DNA of 64,000 bases, taken from the NCBI GenBank assembly GCA_013152085.1, contig JAADHC010000072.1, forward strand, positions 121,455-185,454, in the 5' to 3' direction. Below, piece by piece: positions 18,092-27,392 of this stretch; position 1 is the stretch's first letter; the number at the start of each line of letters is the position of its first letter. Under the pieces are notes generated by a model that was not told the origin of the DNA, ran no database searches, and worked only from the letters and a program-made list of their open reading frames with translations. This DNA is from Chlorobiota bacterium. GTDB taxonomy: Bacteria; Bacteroidota; Bacteroidia; Bacteroidales; VadinHA17. The position numbers and the translations under genes were made by a program.

Positions 18092-19906
18092 TTATTCAAA
18101 AAAATTTTCCAGCTCCGCAGAGGGAAGTATATAAAAAACAGTTCTGCCTGAAGCAGTAAAAGAAGGTGATTTACAAGCAAAAAGCCTGTCTATGAGATCC
18201 TGGATTTCCGCTATTGAAAGGTTTTTTCCGTAAGGGATTGCCGCTGCTACAGCCATGCTGTGAGCCAGTTGTTCACGCGGACTGATTGTCGGGTCGGACA
18301 AGGTATTTTTGTACGTTTCCAACAAGCTGTTGATCAGGATTTTCGGATCCGTTTGAGGAATCTGGGCCGGGATGCCGGAGATGGTGATACCAAACGGGTC
18401 TGTGAGTTCAAAGGAAAATCCGAAATGCTTCAATTCGTCTTCCATTTCTGATATTAGCGTGAAATCAGCAGGATTCAGGACAATGTGCTCCGGGTACAAC
18501 AGCTTTTGGGTAACGCCCTGTTGCCGGACATCCTGCATAAACGTCTCAAAAAGAACACGCTGGTGAGCACGTTTCTGATCTATGATCATCAATCCCGATT
18601 TTACGGAAAGGAGAATATATTTCTGTTTAAACTGAAAAAAAACGGCCGGAACGATCAGGTCTTCTTCATGGTAAGAAGAAAAGGATGTAATATGATCCTG
18701 CGGTGTCTTTTCCTGCTCAAAACCTTCATAAAGTTTTTCCCAGTTGTGTAACGGGGGTTCTTTTTTACGTTGAAATCCCAGACTTTTCTCCTCTTCCCTG
18801 AAAGGATTATAGTCGGGATTAACAGGGATAGAAGGCGGATGGACATTTCCCGCGGATTGGGCAACAGGAATGTCTATGGGTGTTCCCAACTCAAAATCAA
18901 TTGAAGGGACAATGTTGTGTTTCCCCAAAGCTTCCCTTACCGTTGCATGCAGTATCTGCCATACCGACCGCTCATCTTCAAATTTGATTTCTGTTTTTGT
19001 CGGATGAATATTGATATCGATCTTGTCAGGATCAATTTCAAAATAAATAAAATAGGTCGGAATAGCTTCCGGGGGCAGGATTTTCTGGTAAGCTTCGGTA
19101 ACCGCGCGATGGAAATAAGGGTGTTTCAAAAAGCGCTGGTTGGTAAAAAAGTACTGTTCGCCGAAGGTTTTTTTGGCAAATTCGGGTTTGCCGATAAATC
19201 CCTGGATATTTACAAGAGATGTCTCTACCCGGAGCGGGATCAGATGCTGATTCACGTTTTTGCCAAAAATGCCGGAAATTCGTTGTCTGAGATTTTCGAC
19301 ATGTGGAAGATCATAGATCAGGGTTTCCTGGTGTTTGAGGCTAAAATGAATCCGGGGCAGCGTCAGTACGATACGCTGAAAAGCCGTAATGATATGTTTC
19401 AGCTCGGTAGCATTGGTTTTAAGGAACCGGCGGCGTGCAGGGATATTGAAAAAAAGATTCCTGATCATGAAGTTGCTGCCGACTTTACATGAAACCGGTT
19501 TCTGTTCTTTTACTTCCGAGCCTTCAATAATGATGTGGGTACCCAGCTCATCTTCTTTACGCTTTGTTTTCAGTTCTACCTGTGCTACAGCGGCGATGGA
19601 GGCAAGCGCTTCGCCGCGGAAACCCATGGTACGGATAGAAAAAAGGTCTTCGGCGCTTGTGATCTTTGAAGTAGCATGACGCTCAAAAGCAAGCCGGGCA
19701 TCCGTTTCAGACATGCCGCAACCGTCATCAATAACCTGGATCATGTTCTTCCCTGCCTGGGATAATTGTATATGGATAGCCTGAGCTCCTGCATCCACGG
19801 CATTTTCCATCATTTCCTTGACAACGGATGCCGGACGCTGAATAACCTCTCCCGCTGCAATCTGATTGGCTACTGAATCGGGCAGCAACCGGATGATATC
19901 CGCCAT
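18092..19906 (-). CDS. mutL: DNA mismatch repair protein MutL
   Basis: A 604-residue GHKL ATPase that links MutS mismatch recognition to downstream steps. The N-terminal ATPase motifs are complete: IAAGEVIQRPASVVKEMMEN, DDGCGM and GFRGEALASI. The C-terminal dimerization domain covers roughly residues 420-604. There the metal-dependent endonuclease motif DQHA(X)2E(X)4E is replaced by DQKRAHQRVLFE near residue 440, and the conserved C-terminal Cys-His motif is not recognisable. By sequence this MutL lacks the usual nicking site. It sits 12 bases after the small tail-anchored protein gene. Confidence 0.96.
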   Translation of the reverse strand: MADIIRLLPDSVANQIAAGEVIQRPASVVKEMMENAVDAGAQAIHIQLSQAGKNMIQVIDDGCGMSETDARLAFERHATSKITSAEDLFSIRTMGFRGEALASIAAVAQVELKTKRKEDELGTHIIIEGSEVKEQKPVSCKVGSNFMIRNLFFNIPARRRFLKTNATELKHIITAFQRIVLTLPRIHFSLKHQETLIYDLPHVENLRQRISGIFGKNVNQHLIPLRVETSLVNIQGFIGKPEFAKKTFGEQYFFTNQRFLKHPYFHRAVTEAYQKILPPEAIPTYFIYFEIDPDKIDINIHPTKTEIKFEDERSVWQILHATVREALGKHNIVPSIDFELGTPIDIPVAQSAGNVHPPSIPVNPDYNPFREEEKSLGFQRKKEPPLHNWEKLYEGFEQEKTPQDHITSFSSYHEEDLIVPAVFFQFKQKYILLSVKSGLMIIDQKRAHQRVLFETFMQDVRQQGVTQKLLYPEHIVLNPADFTLISEMEDELKHFGFSFELTDPFGITISGIPAQIPQTDPKILINSLLETYKNTLSDPTISPREQLAHSMAVAAAIPYGKNLSIAEIQDLIDRLFACKSPSFTASGRTVFYILPSAELENFFE

Positions 19907-19918
19907 AGAATTAATAAT

Positions 19919-20203
19919 TTAACGGAAAAACAGCAAATAAACCACCAGCATCAGGAAGACGATCAAAATGATCAGGCGCAGGTTTGACGCCCGTTCGCGA
20001 TGCCTTGACTTACGATTAAAATAAGTAGTCATCTGACCTTTCCTGATACGGGGGACGTATGCTTCTCCTTCGTGCAGGCCCAGTTCCAGTTCAATCTGGC
20101 GTATCCTTTTCTCCCGCTCTTCTTTTTCAGGATCCCAATACCTTGGTATGTAATTAAATACATGCGGTTTGTTTGTGGCAAAAAAACTGGGAAGTTGTGA
20201 CAT
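19919..20203 (-). CDS. Small tail-anchored membrane protein of unknown function
   Basis: A 94-residue protein I do not recognise. Residues 1-75 are hydrophilic and highly charged (WDPEKEEREKRIRQIELELG; then basic, RKSRHRERASNL), and the last 18 or so residues are one strongly hydrophobic helix ending LLFFR, so it should be anchored with its N-terminus in the cytoplasm. No signal peptide. It is the first gene of the mutL-rhomboid cluster and has a good promoter 20 bases upstream, which supports it as a real gene. A role in repair is only guilt by association. Confidence 0.8.
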   Translation of the reverse strand: MSQLPSFFATNKPHVFNYIPRYWDPEKEEREKRIRQIELELGLHEGEAYVPRIRKGQMTTYFNRKSRHRERASNLRLIILIVFLMLVVYLLFFR

Positions 20204-20223
20204 ATATTTTATGTTTGAACCTG

Positions 20224-20231
20224 CAAATTTA
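20224..20231 (-). promoter_or_regulatory. -7 box for the mutL-rhomboid cluster
   Basis: The minus strand reads TAAATTTG, matching TAnnTTTG, 20 bases before the start at 20203. A degenerate CTTTAG lies about 20 bases further upstream. Confidence 0.5.
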
Positions 20232-20303
20232 CGGATAATTTTTTATAGTGCCTAAAGACTTACCCCCGGAAATCACACTGTTTTCTATGCTCTGTTTTAT
20301 TCC

Positions 20304-21113
20304 TTACGGATTCAATTTTGATCCGCAGTGTTTGCAATAGATGGCATCCGGTTCATGACCTTCGCACAGGCATACGGGACAGGTCTGGGTTGTAATGTCC
20401 TCATTACGGACGCGTGAATATTCAGCAGTGACAATACCTGTGGGGACAGCAATAATTCCATAGCCGAGAATCATTACAAGTGCTGCGACAAACTGACCCA
20501 GATTTGTGGACGGGGCAATATCACCATAACCCACTGTGGTCATGGTTACAACTGCCCAGTATATCCCGCGGGGGATACTGGTAAATCCGTTTTCTGTCCC
20601 TTCGATCATATACATCAGTGTCCCGATGATGATGACCAGGGTAAATACGGCGAAAAGAAAAACACTAATTTTATTGCGACTTGCTTTCAGTGCCCGAATC
20701 AGAACCGTCCCCTCTGACGTATAGCGGGTTAGTTTGAAGATACGGAAGATCCTTAAAAGGCGTAAAGCCCGGATGATGATCAACCCTTGTGCCCCGGCAA
20801 TAAAAACTGCAAGATATGTCGGCAGAACGGCCAGAAAATCAATGATGCCGTAAAAACTAAGCAGATATCCGGCCGGCCGTTGAACCACCAGAATACGAAG
20901 AATAAATTCAATCGTAAAAAGAATGGTTACTGTCCATTCCAGCCTGTTCAGCCAGGGATGATAGCGGGTTTCTATGGCAGGAACACTTTCTATGATTACC
21001 GCAATAACGCTTAACAGTATAAGAATAAGCAGGATTACATCAAAGGCTTTACCTGCCGGTGTGTCTGCCTCAAAAATTACTTCATACATTTTCTTTTTCA
21101 GTGAAGATGTCAT
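20304..21113 (-). CDS. Voltage-gated-type potassium channel with zinc-ribbon tail
   Basis: A 269-residue six-helix ion channel subunit. The S4-like segment RALRLLRIFRIFKLTRY has regularly spaced arginines, and the pore loop contains the K+ selectivity filter TVGYGD (MTTVGYGDIAPS). After S6 a short cytoplasmic tail ends in two Cys pairs, CPVC and CKHC, spaced like a small zinc ribbon. The channel part is a confident call; zinc binding is inferred from the Cys spacing. It is monocistronic and divergent from the ComM-like gene. Confidence 0.9.
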   Translation of the reverse strand: MTSSLKKKMYEVIFEADTPAGKAFDVILLILILLSVIAVIIESVPAIETRYHPWLNRLEWTVTILFTIEFILRILVVQRPAGYLLSFYGIIDFLAVLPTYLAVFIAGAQGLIIIRALRLLRIFRIFKLTRYTSEGTVLIRALKASRNKISVFLFAVFTLVIIIGTLMYMIEGTENGFTSIPRGIYWAVVTMTTVGYGDIAPSTNLGQFVAALVMILGYGIIAVPTGIVTAEYSRVRNEDITTQTCPVCLCEGHEPDAIYCKHCGSKLNP

Positions 21114-21270
21114 GGCCAGAAAGAATTGTGATTACGGGAGATGAAAATACAAAAGTTCTGCATAGGAAGGATTTAAACGGTAAGAATCTTTGATCTGATT
21201 GTCGGTTTTCAGGAATATTTCCTATTTTTAAAAAGAGATTATAAGATACAGAATCCGTACAGCTACTCAG

Positions 21271-22809
21271 ATGCTTGTAAAAACCTATGGCAGCGCCGTT
21301 CATGGTATCGAGGCCATGACCGTAACCGTGGAGGTGAATATTTCTGCGGGGATCAAGTTTTTTCTGGTGGGATTACCCGATAATGCCGTAAAAGAAAGCC
21401 AGCAGCGGATTGAGTCGGCATTTCGCAGCCGGGGATTGAAATGGCCGGGACAACAGATCGTGATCAATATGGCACCGGCGGATATTCGAAAAGAGGGTTC
21501 GGCCTACGATCTGACGCTGGCTATCGGTATTCTGGCGGCATCAAAACAGCTGAACGCCGATGCCCTGAGCCGTTATATGATCATGGGTGAATTATCCCTG
21601 GACGGGAGCCTCCAACCGATTAAAGGCGTATTGCCCATTGCCATCCGGGCCCGCGACTCCGGTTTTGAAGGATTTATCCTGCCGGCACAGAATGTTCAGG
21701 AAGCTGCCGTTGTCGAAGGTTTAAAGGTATATGGGGCCGGCCATCTCGGTGAAGTCGTTTCCTTTCTTGAAAACGGAAACACGCTGCAGGAAACTCATGT
21801 AGACGTCAACGAACTGTTCCGGTCACAGGTGAACAGGTATCCCTTTGATTTTTCGGATGTCCGTGGCCAGGAAACGGTAAAGAGGGCGCTTGAGATTGCT
21901 GCGGCAGGAAGTCATAATGTCGTGATGATCGGCTCGCCGGGATCAGGTAAAACCATGCTGGCGAAGCGCCTGCCGACAATCCTTCCCCCGCTTTCCCTCG
22001 ACGAAGCCCTGGAAACCACCAAGATCCATTCTGTTGCCGGTAAAATCGACGGGCAAACCTCGTTAATGACCCAGCGACCGTTTCGCTCTCCCCATCACAC
22101 GATTTCGGATGTTGCCCTGGTTGGCGGAGGTACTTTCCCGCAACCCGGCGAGATATCCCTGGCTCACAACGGTGTCCTTTTCCTGGACGAATTACCTGAA
22201 TTCAAACGCACCGTCCTGGAAGTGATGCGCCAGCCGCTTGAAGATCGTGTAATTACCATATCGCGCGCTAAATTTACGGTTCAGTATCCGGCCAGTTTTA
22301 TGCTGGTTTCAGCTATGAATCCTTGTCCCTGCGGTTATCATAACCATCCTGAGAGAATATGTGTTTGTACGCCCGGGATGATACAGAAGTACCTGAACCG
22401 GATTTCGGGGCCATTACTCGACCGGATTGACCTTCATATTGAAGTAGTTCCGGTATCCTTTGATAAGCTTACAGCCCCGCGGGCAGCAGAGCCGAGCCAT
22501 GTCGTAAGGGAGCGGGTTGTTAAAGCCCGGGAAAAACAGATAAAACGGTTTTCCGGAGAAAAGGGAATCTACAGCAATGCCCAGATGAGCAGGAAAATGC
22601 TGGAAAAATATTGTCAGATAGATGATGCCGGACAACAGCTACTCAAAAATGCCATGGAAAAAATAGGCCTTTCTGCCCGGGCTTATGATCGTATTCTCAA
22701 AGTCGCCCGCACCATTGCCGATCTTGATGACAGTGAAAACATCAGGAACAACCATCTCGCCGAAGCCATCCAGTACCGGAGCCTCGACCGTGAAGGATGG
22801 GCAGGATAG
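21271..22809 (+). CDS. YifB/ComM-family Mg-chelatase-like AAA+ ATPase
   Basis: A 512-residue protein: an N-terminal Lon-protease-like/ChlI domain (residues 1 to about 170), then an AAA+ domain with Walker A GSPGSGKTML (about 223-232) and Walker B GVLFLDELPEF, and a C-terminal Mg_chelatase_C helical domain. A Cys-rich insert (CPCGYHNHPERICVC) is typical. Family members such as ComM are hexameric helicases that extend branch migration during natural transformation. No other competence genes are nearby, so the role here is inferred only from the family. Confidence 0.93.
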   Translation: MLVKTYGSAVHGIEAMTVTVEVNISAGIKFFLVGLPDNAVKESQQRIESAFRSRGLKWPGQQIVINMAPADIRKEGSAYDLTLAIGILAASKQLNADALSRYMIMGELSLDGSLQPIKGVLPIAIRARDSGFEGFILPAQNVQEAAVVEGLKVYGAGHLGEVVSFLENGNTLQETHVDVNELFRSQVNRYPFDFSDVRGQETVKRALEIAAAGSHNVVMIGSPGSGKTMLAKRLPTILPPLSLDEALETTKIHSVAGKIDGQTSLMTQRPFRSPHHTISDVALVGGGTFPQPGEISLAHNGVLFLDELPEFKRTVLEVMRQPLEDRVITISRAKFTVQYPASFMLVSAMNPCPCGYHNHPERICVCTPGMIQKYLNRISGPLLDRIDLHIEVVPVSFDKLTAPRAAEPSHVVRERVVKAREKQIKRFSGEKGIYSNAQMSRKMLEKYCQIDDAGQQLLKNAMEKIGLSARAYDRILKVARTIADLDDSENIRNNHLAEAIQYRSLDREGWAG

Positions 22810-22822
22810 GATAACACATCTT

Positions 22823-23527
22823 CTATAGCCGGTTGTAATAATCAATAAGAGCGCTTAACTCATAAGGTTTCCTCATCGATATTCTGTGTCTTCTGATATA
22901 TTCGGCCACTTCCTGCTCATGGTCGGCAAGATATTCCTTAATGGCTTTTTTCCCTGTGATACGCTGCGGTGCCCGGATACCGGTTTGCAGAAAATAGACA
23001 TCGCTCATCCTTGTAAAATGCGGAGGACGTGGTTCGGCATAAGCCTGGCGGGTACGGCCGGGGATCAGTTCAACACGTTTACGGGCCAGCAAAAGGCATT
23101 TCCCGGAGCATAAAACCTCATAAAAAGCCCCCTGGACATCTTTCTTCTTATTTTGGGCAAGGAGGTAAATAAATGGCTGATCTCCTATGGTTATGGTATC
23201 GATATTTAAAAAATCCTTTACCTCGTATATAATCCCGTTAACACGGAATTCCATCGCCTGGTCATGAATATCATACCGGTATGATCCCGCATATCTTTGC
23301 CTGTTTTTAGTTACCAGGACACCTTTCTTAAAATCGTCATAAAGGTATGGGGAGCCGGTTACTTTATGATAGGCGGATTGTGCCGTTCCATAATCCGGAT
23401 TATGGAATTCAACATAGTTAGTCAGGTCGAGTAACTGCAAATCATTCTGTGCGAAGATATTAAGAAACATTCCTCCGTTCAGCAGCAGGATAACGAAAGA
23501 TGTTTTCAGGGCACTCACTTTGTACAT
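22823..23527 (-). CDS. Exported protein of unknown function
   Basis: A 234-residue protein I do not recognise. A signal peptide (hydrophobic to about residue 25, ending NIFAQ) is followed by a beta-rich region and a C-terminal charged helical region (KEYLADHEQEVAEYIRRHRI) that ends close to the C-terminus. There is one close Cys pair (CSGKC). The size, the exported nature and the helical end resemble hypothetical secreted proteins of Bacteroidota. It has its own -7 box and is convergent with the ComM-like gene with only 13 bases between them. Confidence 0.75.
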   Translation of the reverse strand: MYKVSALKTSFVILLLNGGMFLNIFAQNDLQLLDLTNYVEFHNPDYGTAQSAYHKVTGSPYLYDDFKKGVLVTKNRQRYAGSYRYDIHDQAMEFRVNGIIYEVKDFLNIDTITIGDQPFIYLLAQNKKKDVQGAFYEVLCSGKCLLLARKRVELIPGRTRQAYAEPRPPHFTRMSDVYFLQTGIRAPQRITGKKAIKEYLADHEQEVAEYIRRHRISMRKPYELSALIDYYNRL

Positions 23528-23562
23528 AGCATGGGAATAACGTTAAAATCTATACTATTTGA

Positions 23563-23570
23563 CAAAAGTA
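23563..23570 (-). promoter_or_regulatory. -7 box for the exported hypothetical
   Basis: The minus strand reads TACTTTTG, matching TAnnTTTG, 35 bases before the start at 23527. No clear -33 element. Confidence 0.35.
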
Positions 23571-23603
23571 AATGCGAAATTATTCCATCGGACAACCATA
23601 AAT

Positions 23604-24437
23604 TTACCTGCCAATATTATCCGGCAAACCTTTATAATAACGGAATCCTTCCATGGTTTTTCCATCGTGTAAAGTAAAATGCCTGGCAAGTTTTTCCTTA
23701 ACCTCTTTCTCTTCTTTTGGAGAGAGAGTCGGGCCGGTATATTTATACCATCCCGAACTCCATTGGCTTACATATTTAGCCATGGCATCGATTTTTTTGT
23801 CTTTATAGGCAGAGATATCCACCCAGGTATTTATGGCTGCGGGGTCGCAGTCATAAAGCATATATGCGGGAATCGTAAATGCCTTCAGTCCTTCATTGGT
23901 AATCTGTCCCTGGAACAGCAGTGGCCACATGGCAGCGCGTGCAGCATCAGCAGCCAGGTAAGATGCAGACCGGTGGTCTGCTTTGCGCCAGCGTTGTGAC
24001 CCTTTTCCGGGGTCAAATGCAAACAGTACATCGGGCCTGATTTTTCTGATTTGCCGGACCAGATTGGCTACAATATCCTTTTTATTCTGGTATTCAAGCA
24101 TTCCGTCGTCATAACCCAGGTTAATATAATGATCTCCCGGGATCCCCAGAACTTTCAATGCTGCCAGTTCTTCCTGTCGCCGGATATTCGCCAGATCGGT
24201 CATGGAAAGTGTAGTGTCCTGTGTTCCTACGTTTCCGGTGGTCAGTGTCACAATAAAAACCTCATTTCCATGCTCCTGAAGCATAGCCAAAGTGCCCTGG
24301 GAATACGTATCATCATCGGGATGAGCTCCAATCAGCATGATCGTTTTACCTGTCCATTGTTCAACAGGAATATCAGGTTGCGTAAAAGCTATTTGAGCCG
24401 TTAAGGCAAGAAAGAAGAAGATGGTGACCTTTTTCAT
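23604..24437 (-). CDS. Exported PIG-L family deacetylase
   Basis: A 277-residue LmbE/PIG-L-fold hydrolase with a signal peptide (residues 1-19, ending AFTQ). The zinc site motif GAHPDDDTYSQG is present near residue 37, with the second His in KADHRSASYLAADAARAA. The family removes acetyl groups from GlcNAc-type substrates. Being exported, it would act on extracellular or periplasmic sugars, but the substrate is unknown. It sits between two other exported-protein genes on the same strand. Confidence 0.9.
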   Translation of the reverse strand: MKKVTIFFFLALTAQIAFTQPDIPVEQWTGKTIMLIGAHPDDDTYSQGTLAMLQEHGNEVFIVTLTTGNVGTQDTTLSMTDLANIRRQEELAALKVLGIPGDHYINLGYDDGMLEYQNKKDIVANLVRQIRKIRPDVLFAFDPGKGSQRWRKADHRSASYLAADAARAAMWPLLFQGQITNEGLKAFTIPAYMLYDCDPAAINTWVDISAYKDKKIDAMAKYVSQWSSGWYKYTGPTLSPKEEKEVKEKLARHFTLHDGKTMEGFRYYKGLPDNIGR

Positions 24438-24488
24438 GATTCCTTTGTTTTGATTAAATAAAATGTTTAATGGATTTAATATTTATGA

Positions 24489-25796
24489 TTATTTCTGAAT
24501 ACGTTTCAATCGTTTGCTGATCTTGGCGATGGCTTCCTGGATGGACTCTTCCGGTTCGATGACATTTGCAGGCCCCCAGAATTCCGGATCCTCAAAGGCA
24601 CTGACTTTCTCGGAGAAGAAATCGTTCTTCTTAAAAGACTCTCTGAATTTGGGTTTTTCAATCTTTTCGGGATTTATATCCGTGATTGCCGTTTCAGAGG
24701 TCAGGTAATACTCAGATCTGAACAGTTTTTTCTTCCATTTGGTACTGAAATGATCTTCAAGCCTTACATAGTTGAGAAACCAGCGATCATTTACCATCCG
24801 GTAGTTTACCAGGTAATGGGCGCTAATTACATCAACAACAAGAGTTGCAGGTTTGCGCAGGATCAGGTAGTCCGCCGCCTTGTCCCGTTGTTTCGGACTG
24901 ATCTCAAAGTCTATGCTGACAATCCCTTTTGTTTCCTTGTCAATATAGATTTTCCCTTTATAAAGAGGAACCTGCACCGAATCTTTCTGGTCGAATTGTA
25001 TAACATAAGTTTTCCGTCCGTTAATGTCCACAGCGCCACTTAAACGGTAATCATAATAATCATATACTTTCGGTGATAAAATATCAGAAGGATTTTTAAC
25101 CAGATCGAGTAATGAAGCCGTTACCGGTCCTCCCATGAATTTTACCATAATGGTATCCGATCTTCTCAGGTTTTCGCTTTTTCTCCCTTTATAAATTCTC
25201 ACTCTGTCTCCGTCAAACGGATTTTTATAGGAACCTTTGTATATATCCAGAATGGCTTCTCCAACCGATTTATAGTTATTGCGGTTTTTCCTGATGGATT
25301 CCCTGTAAAAGCCGGTCATCATAACCGGGGCGTCTCCATAATTCCTGGGGATAAGTTGGACAGCATCCTTAAGCAGAAGGAGCGGGTCTATATTGCGAAT
25401 AACCACAGGTTCAATAGGTACAGAGGCCATTTGCAGCTCTATAGTACTGGTCTGTGATTTGGAAAGCTGAGACACGGCTATTGTTTTGGTTTCATATCCC
25501 AGGCTGCTGATTTTAATGGCCGGTTGTTCAACATTGTCAGGGATTTTAATTAGAAAACGTCCTTCGGAATTGGTAACGGTTCCGGATAGTGTTCCCCGAA
25601 TAACAACAGCAGCAAAAACCACCGGTGTCTTACTTTCTGCATCCAGGACAATGCCTTTATATGCAGTAAATTTTTTTGATTGTTGGGCGTTACCTGGTTG
25701 GGCCTGACCATTTCTTCCGGAAAATATCATCACCAAAGCAGCCAGATATATTATCATCCGGAAGGGGTTTTTTGATAAGAAATATGTCGTTTTCAT
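24489..25796 (-). CDS. Exported protein with carboxypeptidase-regulatory-like domain
   Basis: About 435 residues: a signal peptide ending near GQAQ, then a CarboxypepD_reg-like domain (YKGIVLDAESKTPVVFAAV, GTVTNSEGRFLIKIPD, ISSLGYETKTI), then a long beta-rich domain with the phrase MTGFYRESI and KIYIDKETKGIVSIDFEI that recurs in Bacteroidota envelope proteins. No barrel or plug is evident, so it is not a TonB-dependent receptor. ATG at 25796 puts the signal peptide close to the N-terminus; an in-frame start at 25826 would add ten residues. Function unknown. Confidence 0.8.
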   Translation of the reverse strand: MKTTYFLSKNPFRMIIYLAALVMIFSGRNGQAQPGNAQQSKKFTAYKGIVLDAESKTPVVFAAVVIRGTLSGTVTNSEGRFLIKIPDNVEQPAIKISSLGYETKTIAVSQLSKSQTSTIELQMASVPIEPVVIRNIDPLLLLKDAVQLIPRNYGDAPVMMTGFYRESIRKNRNNYKSVGEAILDIYKGSYKNPFDGDRVRIYKGRKSENLRRSDTIMVKFMGGPVTASLLDLVKNPSDILSPKVYDYYDYRLSGAVDINGRKTYVIQFDQKDSVQVPLYKGKIYIDKETKGIVSIDFEISPKQRDKAADYLILRKPATLVVDVISAHYLVNYRMVNDRWFLNYVRLEDHFSTKWKKKLFRSEYYLTSETAITDINPEKIEKPKFRESFKKNDFFSEKVSAFEDPEFWGPANVIEPEESIQEAIAKISKRLKRIQK

Positions 25797-25950
25797 AGCG
25801 AATATCTTTAAAAAACAAATCCTCAATATGATTCACAATTTACAACAATTTTACCTGAAAAAGAATGATATTTATCCATGTATTGTAAATAAAATACAAA
25901 CCCCCGTTTCAATCATTAAGATTCCATCGTCTCCTTTATGTTCAACAACT

Positions 25951-25976
25951 TTTAAGATATGTTTTTGTATCTTAAA
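25951..25976. promoter_or_regulatory. Inverted repeat in a divergent intergenic region
   Basis: TTTAAGATA (25951-25959) and TATCTTAAA (25968-25976) form a perfect 9-base inverted repeat with an 8-base spacer. It lies in the 281-base spacer between the minus-strand exported-protein gene and the plus-strand DUF819 gene, so it could be an operator for either. The rest of the spacer is AT-rich and shows no gene. Confidence 0.3.
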
Positions 25977-26077
25977 TATAAAATATGTTAATTAGCACAA
26001 ATTGATCTAAAGCAAACATACAACCAGTAGAAACGTTGATTTATTCCCGGATGTCAAACCTGTAATCCTGTTGCATA

Positions 26078-27250
26078 ATGAATATTCAACATGTCATTCT
26101 TATTTTCTTTTTTCTATTAACCCCGGTGGCTGTTTTGTATCTGGAAACAAAGTATTCCATTCTTAAAAAAATTGGTTCGGTACTGGTTTGTTACGGTGTC
26201 GGCCTGATTCTGGGGAATATCGGGATTCTGCCCGCAGGGGCTGAAAAATATCAGAACCTGCTTACAACCATTACCATTCCGTTGGCATTACCCCTGATCC
26301 TTTTTTCCATTGATGTTAAAAAATGGATGCGGATGGCCAGGTCGACCTTTATTTCTTTACTTATCGGGCTTTTTACCGTTGTCTTAATGATTTTTGTGGG
26401 ATACTGGATTTTCAGGAATGATATTCCCGAGATATGGAAAGTTTCGGGTATGCTGGTAGGCATTTATACCGGTGGCACACCGAACATGGCCGCCATGAAA
26501 ACGGCACTGAACGTCAACCAGGAGCTTTATATTATGACACACACATACGAGCTGGCATTGGGAGCTGTTTATTTGATCTTTATTCTTTCCGTCGGCCAGC
26601 GGGTGTTCCTTTTATTCTTACCTGCGTATAAAAAGCCTGAACCGGATCCGGATACGGCTGTTCCTGGTAACGATGTAAAGCAAATGGAGCTGGACGATGA
26701 ATTCGATTCTTACGATGGAATATTCAAAAAGAAAACCTTTCTGCCCGTTTTGCTTGCCTTTGGACTATCTGTGGTGATTCTGGGGATAAGTTTTGGCATC
26801 AGTAAATTGTTTCCTGCTGATTTTTCAACAGCTGCGATTATTCTTTTAATTACTACTTTCGGTATCGTCCTGTCATTTATCCCACGTATCAGGGCAATCA
26901 AAAAGACATTTCAGTCCGGCATGTTTTTAATATTAATTTTCAGTCTGGTTGTTGCCTCAATGGCAGATCTTTCCAAGTTGAAGGATATTTCCTTTTCGCT
27001 GTTTTATTATGTCGGCCTGGCCATGTTCGGATCTCATCTGCTCCATGCGCTGATTGCCAAAATATTTAACCTTGATGCTGATACGGTAATCATATCCGGC
27101 AGTGCACTGATCTGTTCTCCACCATTTGTGCCGGTTGTGGCAGGAGCCCTGAAAAACCGTGAGATCATTCTTACCGGACTGGCTGTGGGAATAGCCGGAT
27201 ATGCTATCGGAAACTATCTGGGGATTACTATTGCATATATTCTCAGATAA
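26078..27250 (+). CDS. DUF819 family integral membrane protein
   Basis: A 390-residue protein with about ten membrane helices arranged in two halves, separated by a hydrophilic loop near residues 185-215 (rich in Asp and Pro). Motifs include GVGLILGNIGILP, GTPNMAAMKTALN and, late in the second half, CSPPFVPVVAGAL. This pattern, with helix-breaking GGTPN and SPPF segments, fits the DUF819/YjcL family of putative transporters. No substrate is assigned. It is monocistronic. Confidence 0.85.
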   Translation: MNIQHVILIFFFLLTPVAVLYLETKYSILKKIGSVLVCYGVGLILGNIGILPAGAEKYQNLLTTITIPLALPLILFSIDVKKWMRMARSTFISLLIGLFTVVLMIFVGYWIFRNDIPEIWKVSGMLVGIYTGGTPNMAAMKTALNVNQELYIMTHTYELALGAVYLIFILSVGQRVFLLFLPAYKKPEPDPDTAVPGNDVKQMELDDEFDSYDGIFKKKTFLPVLLAFGLSVVILGISFGISKLFPADFSTAAIILLITTFGIVLSFIPRIRAIKKTFQSGMFLILIFSLVVASMADLSKLKDISFSLFYYVGLAMFGSHLLHALIAKIFNLDADTVIISGSALICSPPFVPVVAGALKNREIILTGLAVGIAGYAIGNYLGITIAYILR

Positions 27251-27349
27251 TGAATGATTCTTTGAAGAGGGTAACATGCTGGTGTTTTTTAACATGTATA
27301 AATCATGGATTTTTAAAGTGAGGAACAATGAAATTTATTCTCATAACGT

Positions 27350-27357
27350 ATATTTGC
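27350..27357 (+). promoter_or_regulatory. -7 box for the pyrophosphatase gene
   Basis: TATATTTG matches TAnnTTTG, 35 bases before the start at 27393. No TTTG at the -33 position. Confidence 0.5.
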
Positions 27358-27392
27358 ACAATCATTTTTGCACAAATTAAAAAAGATGCCTT

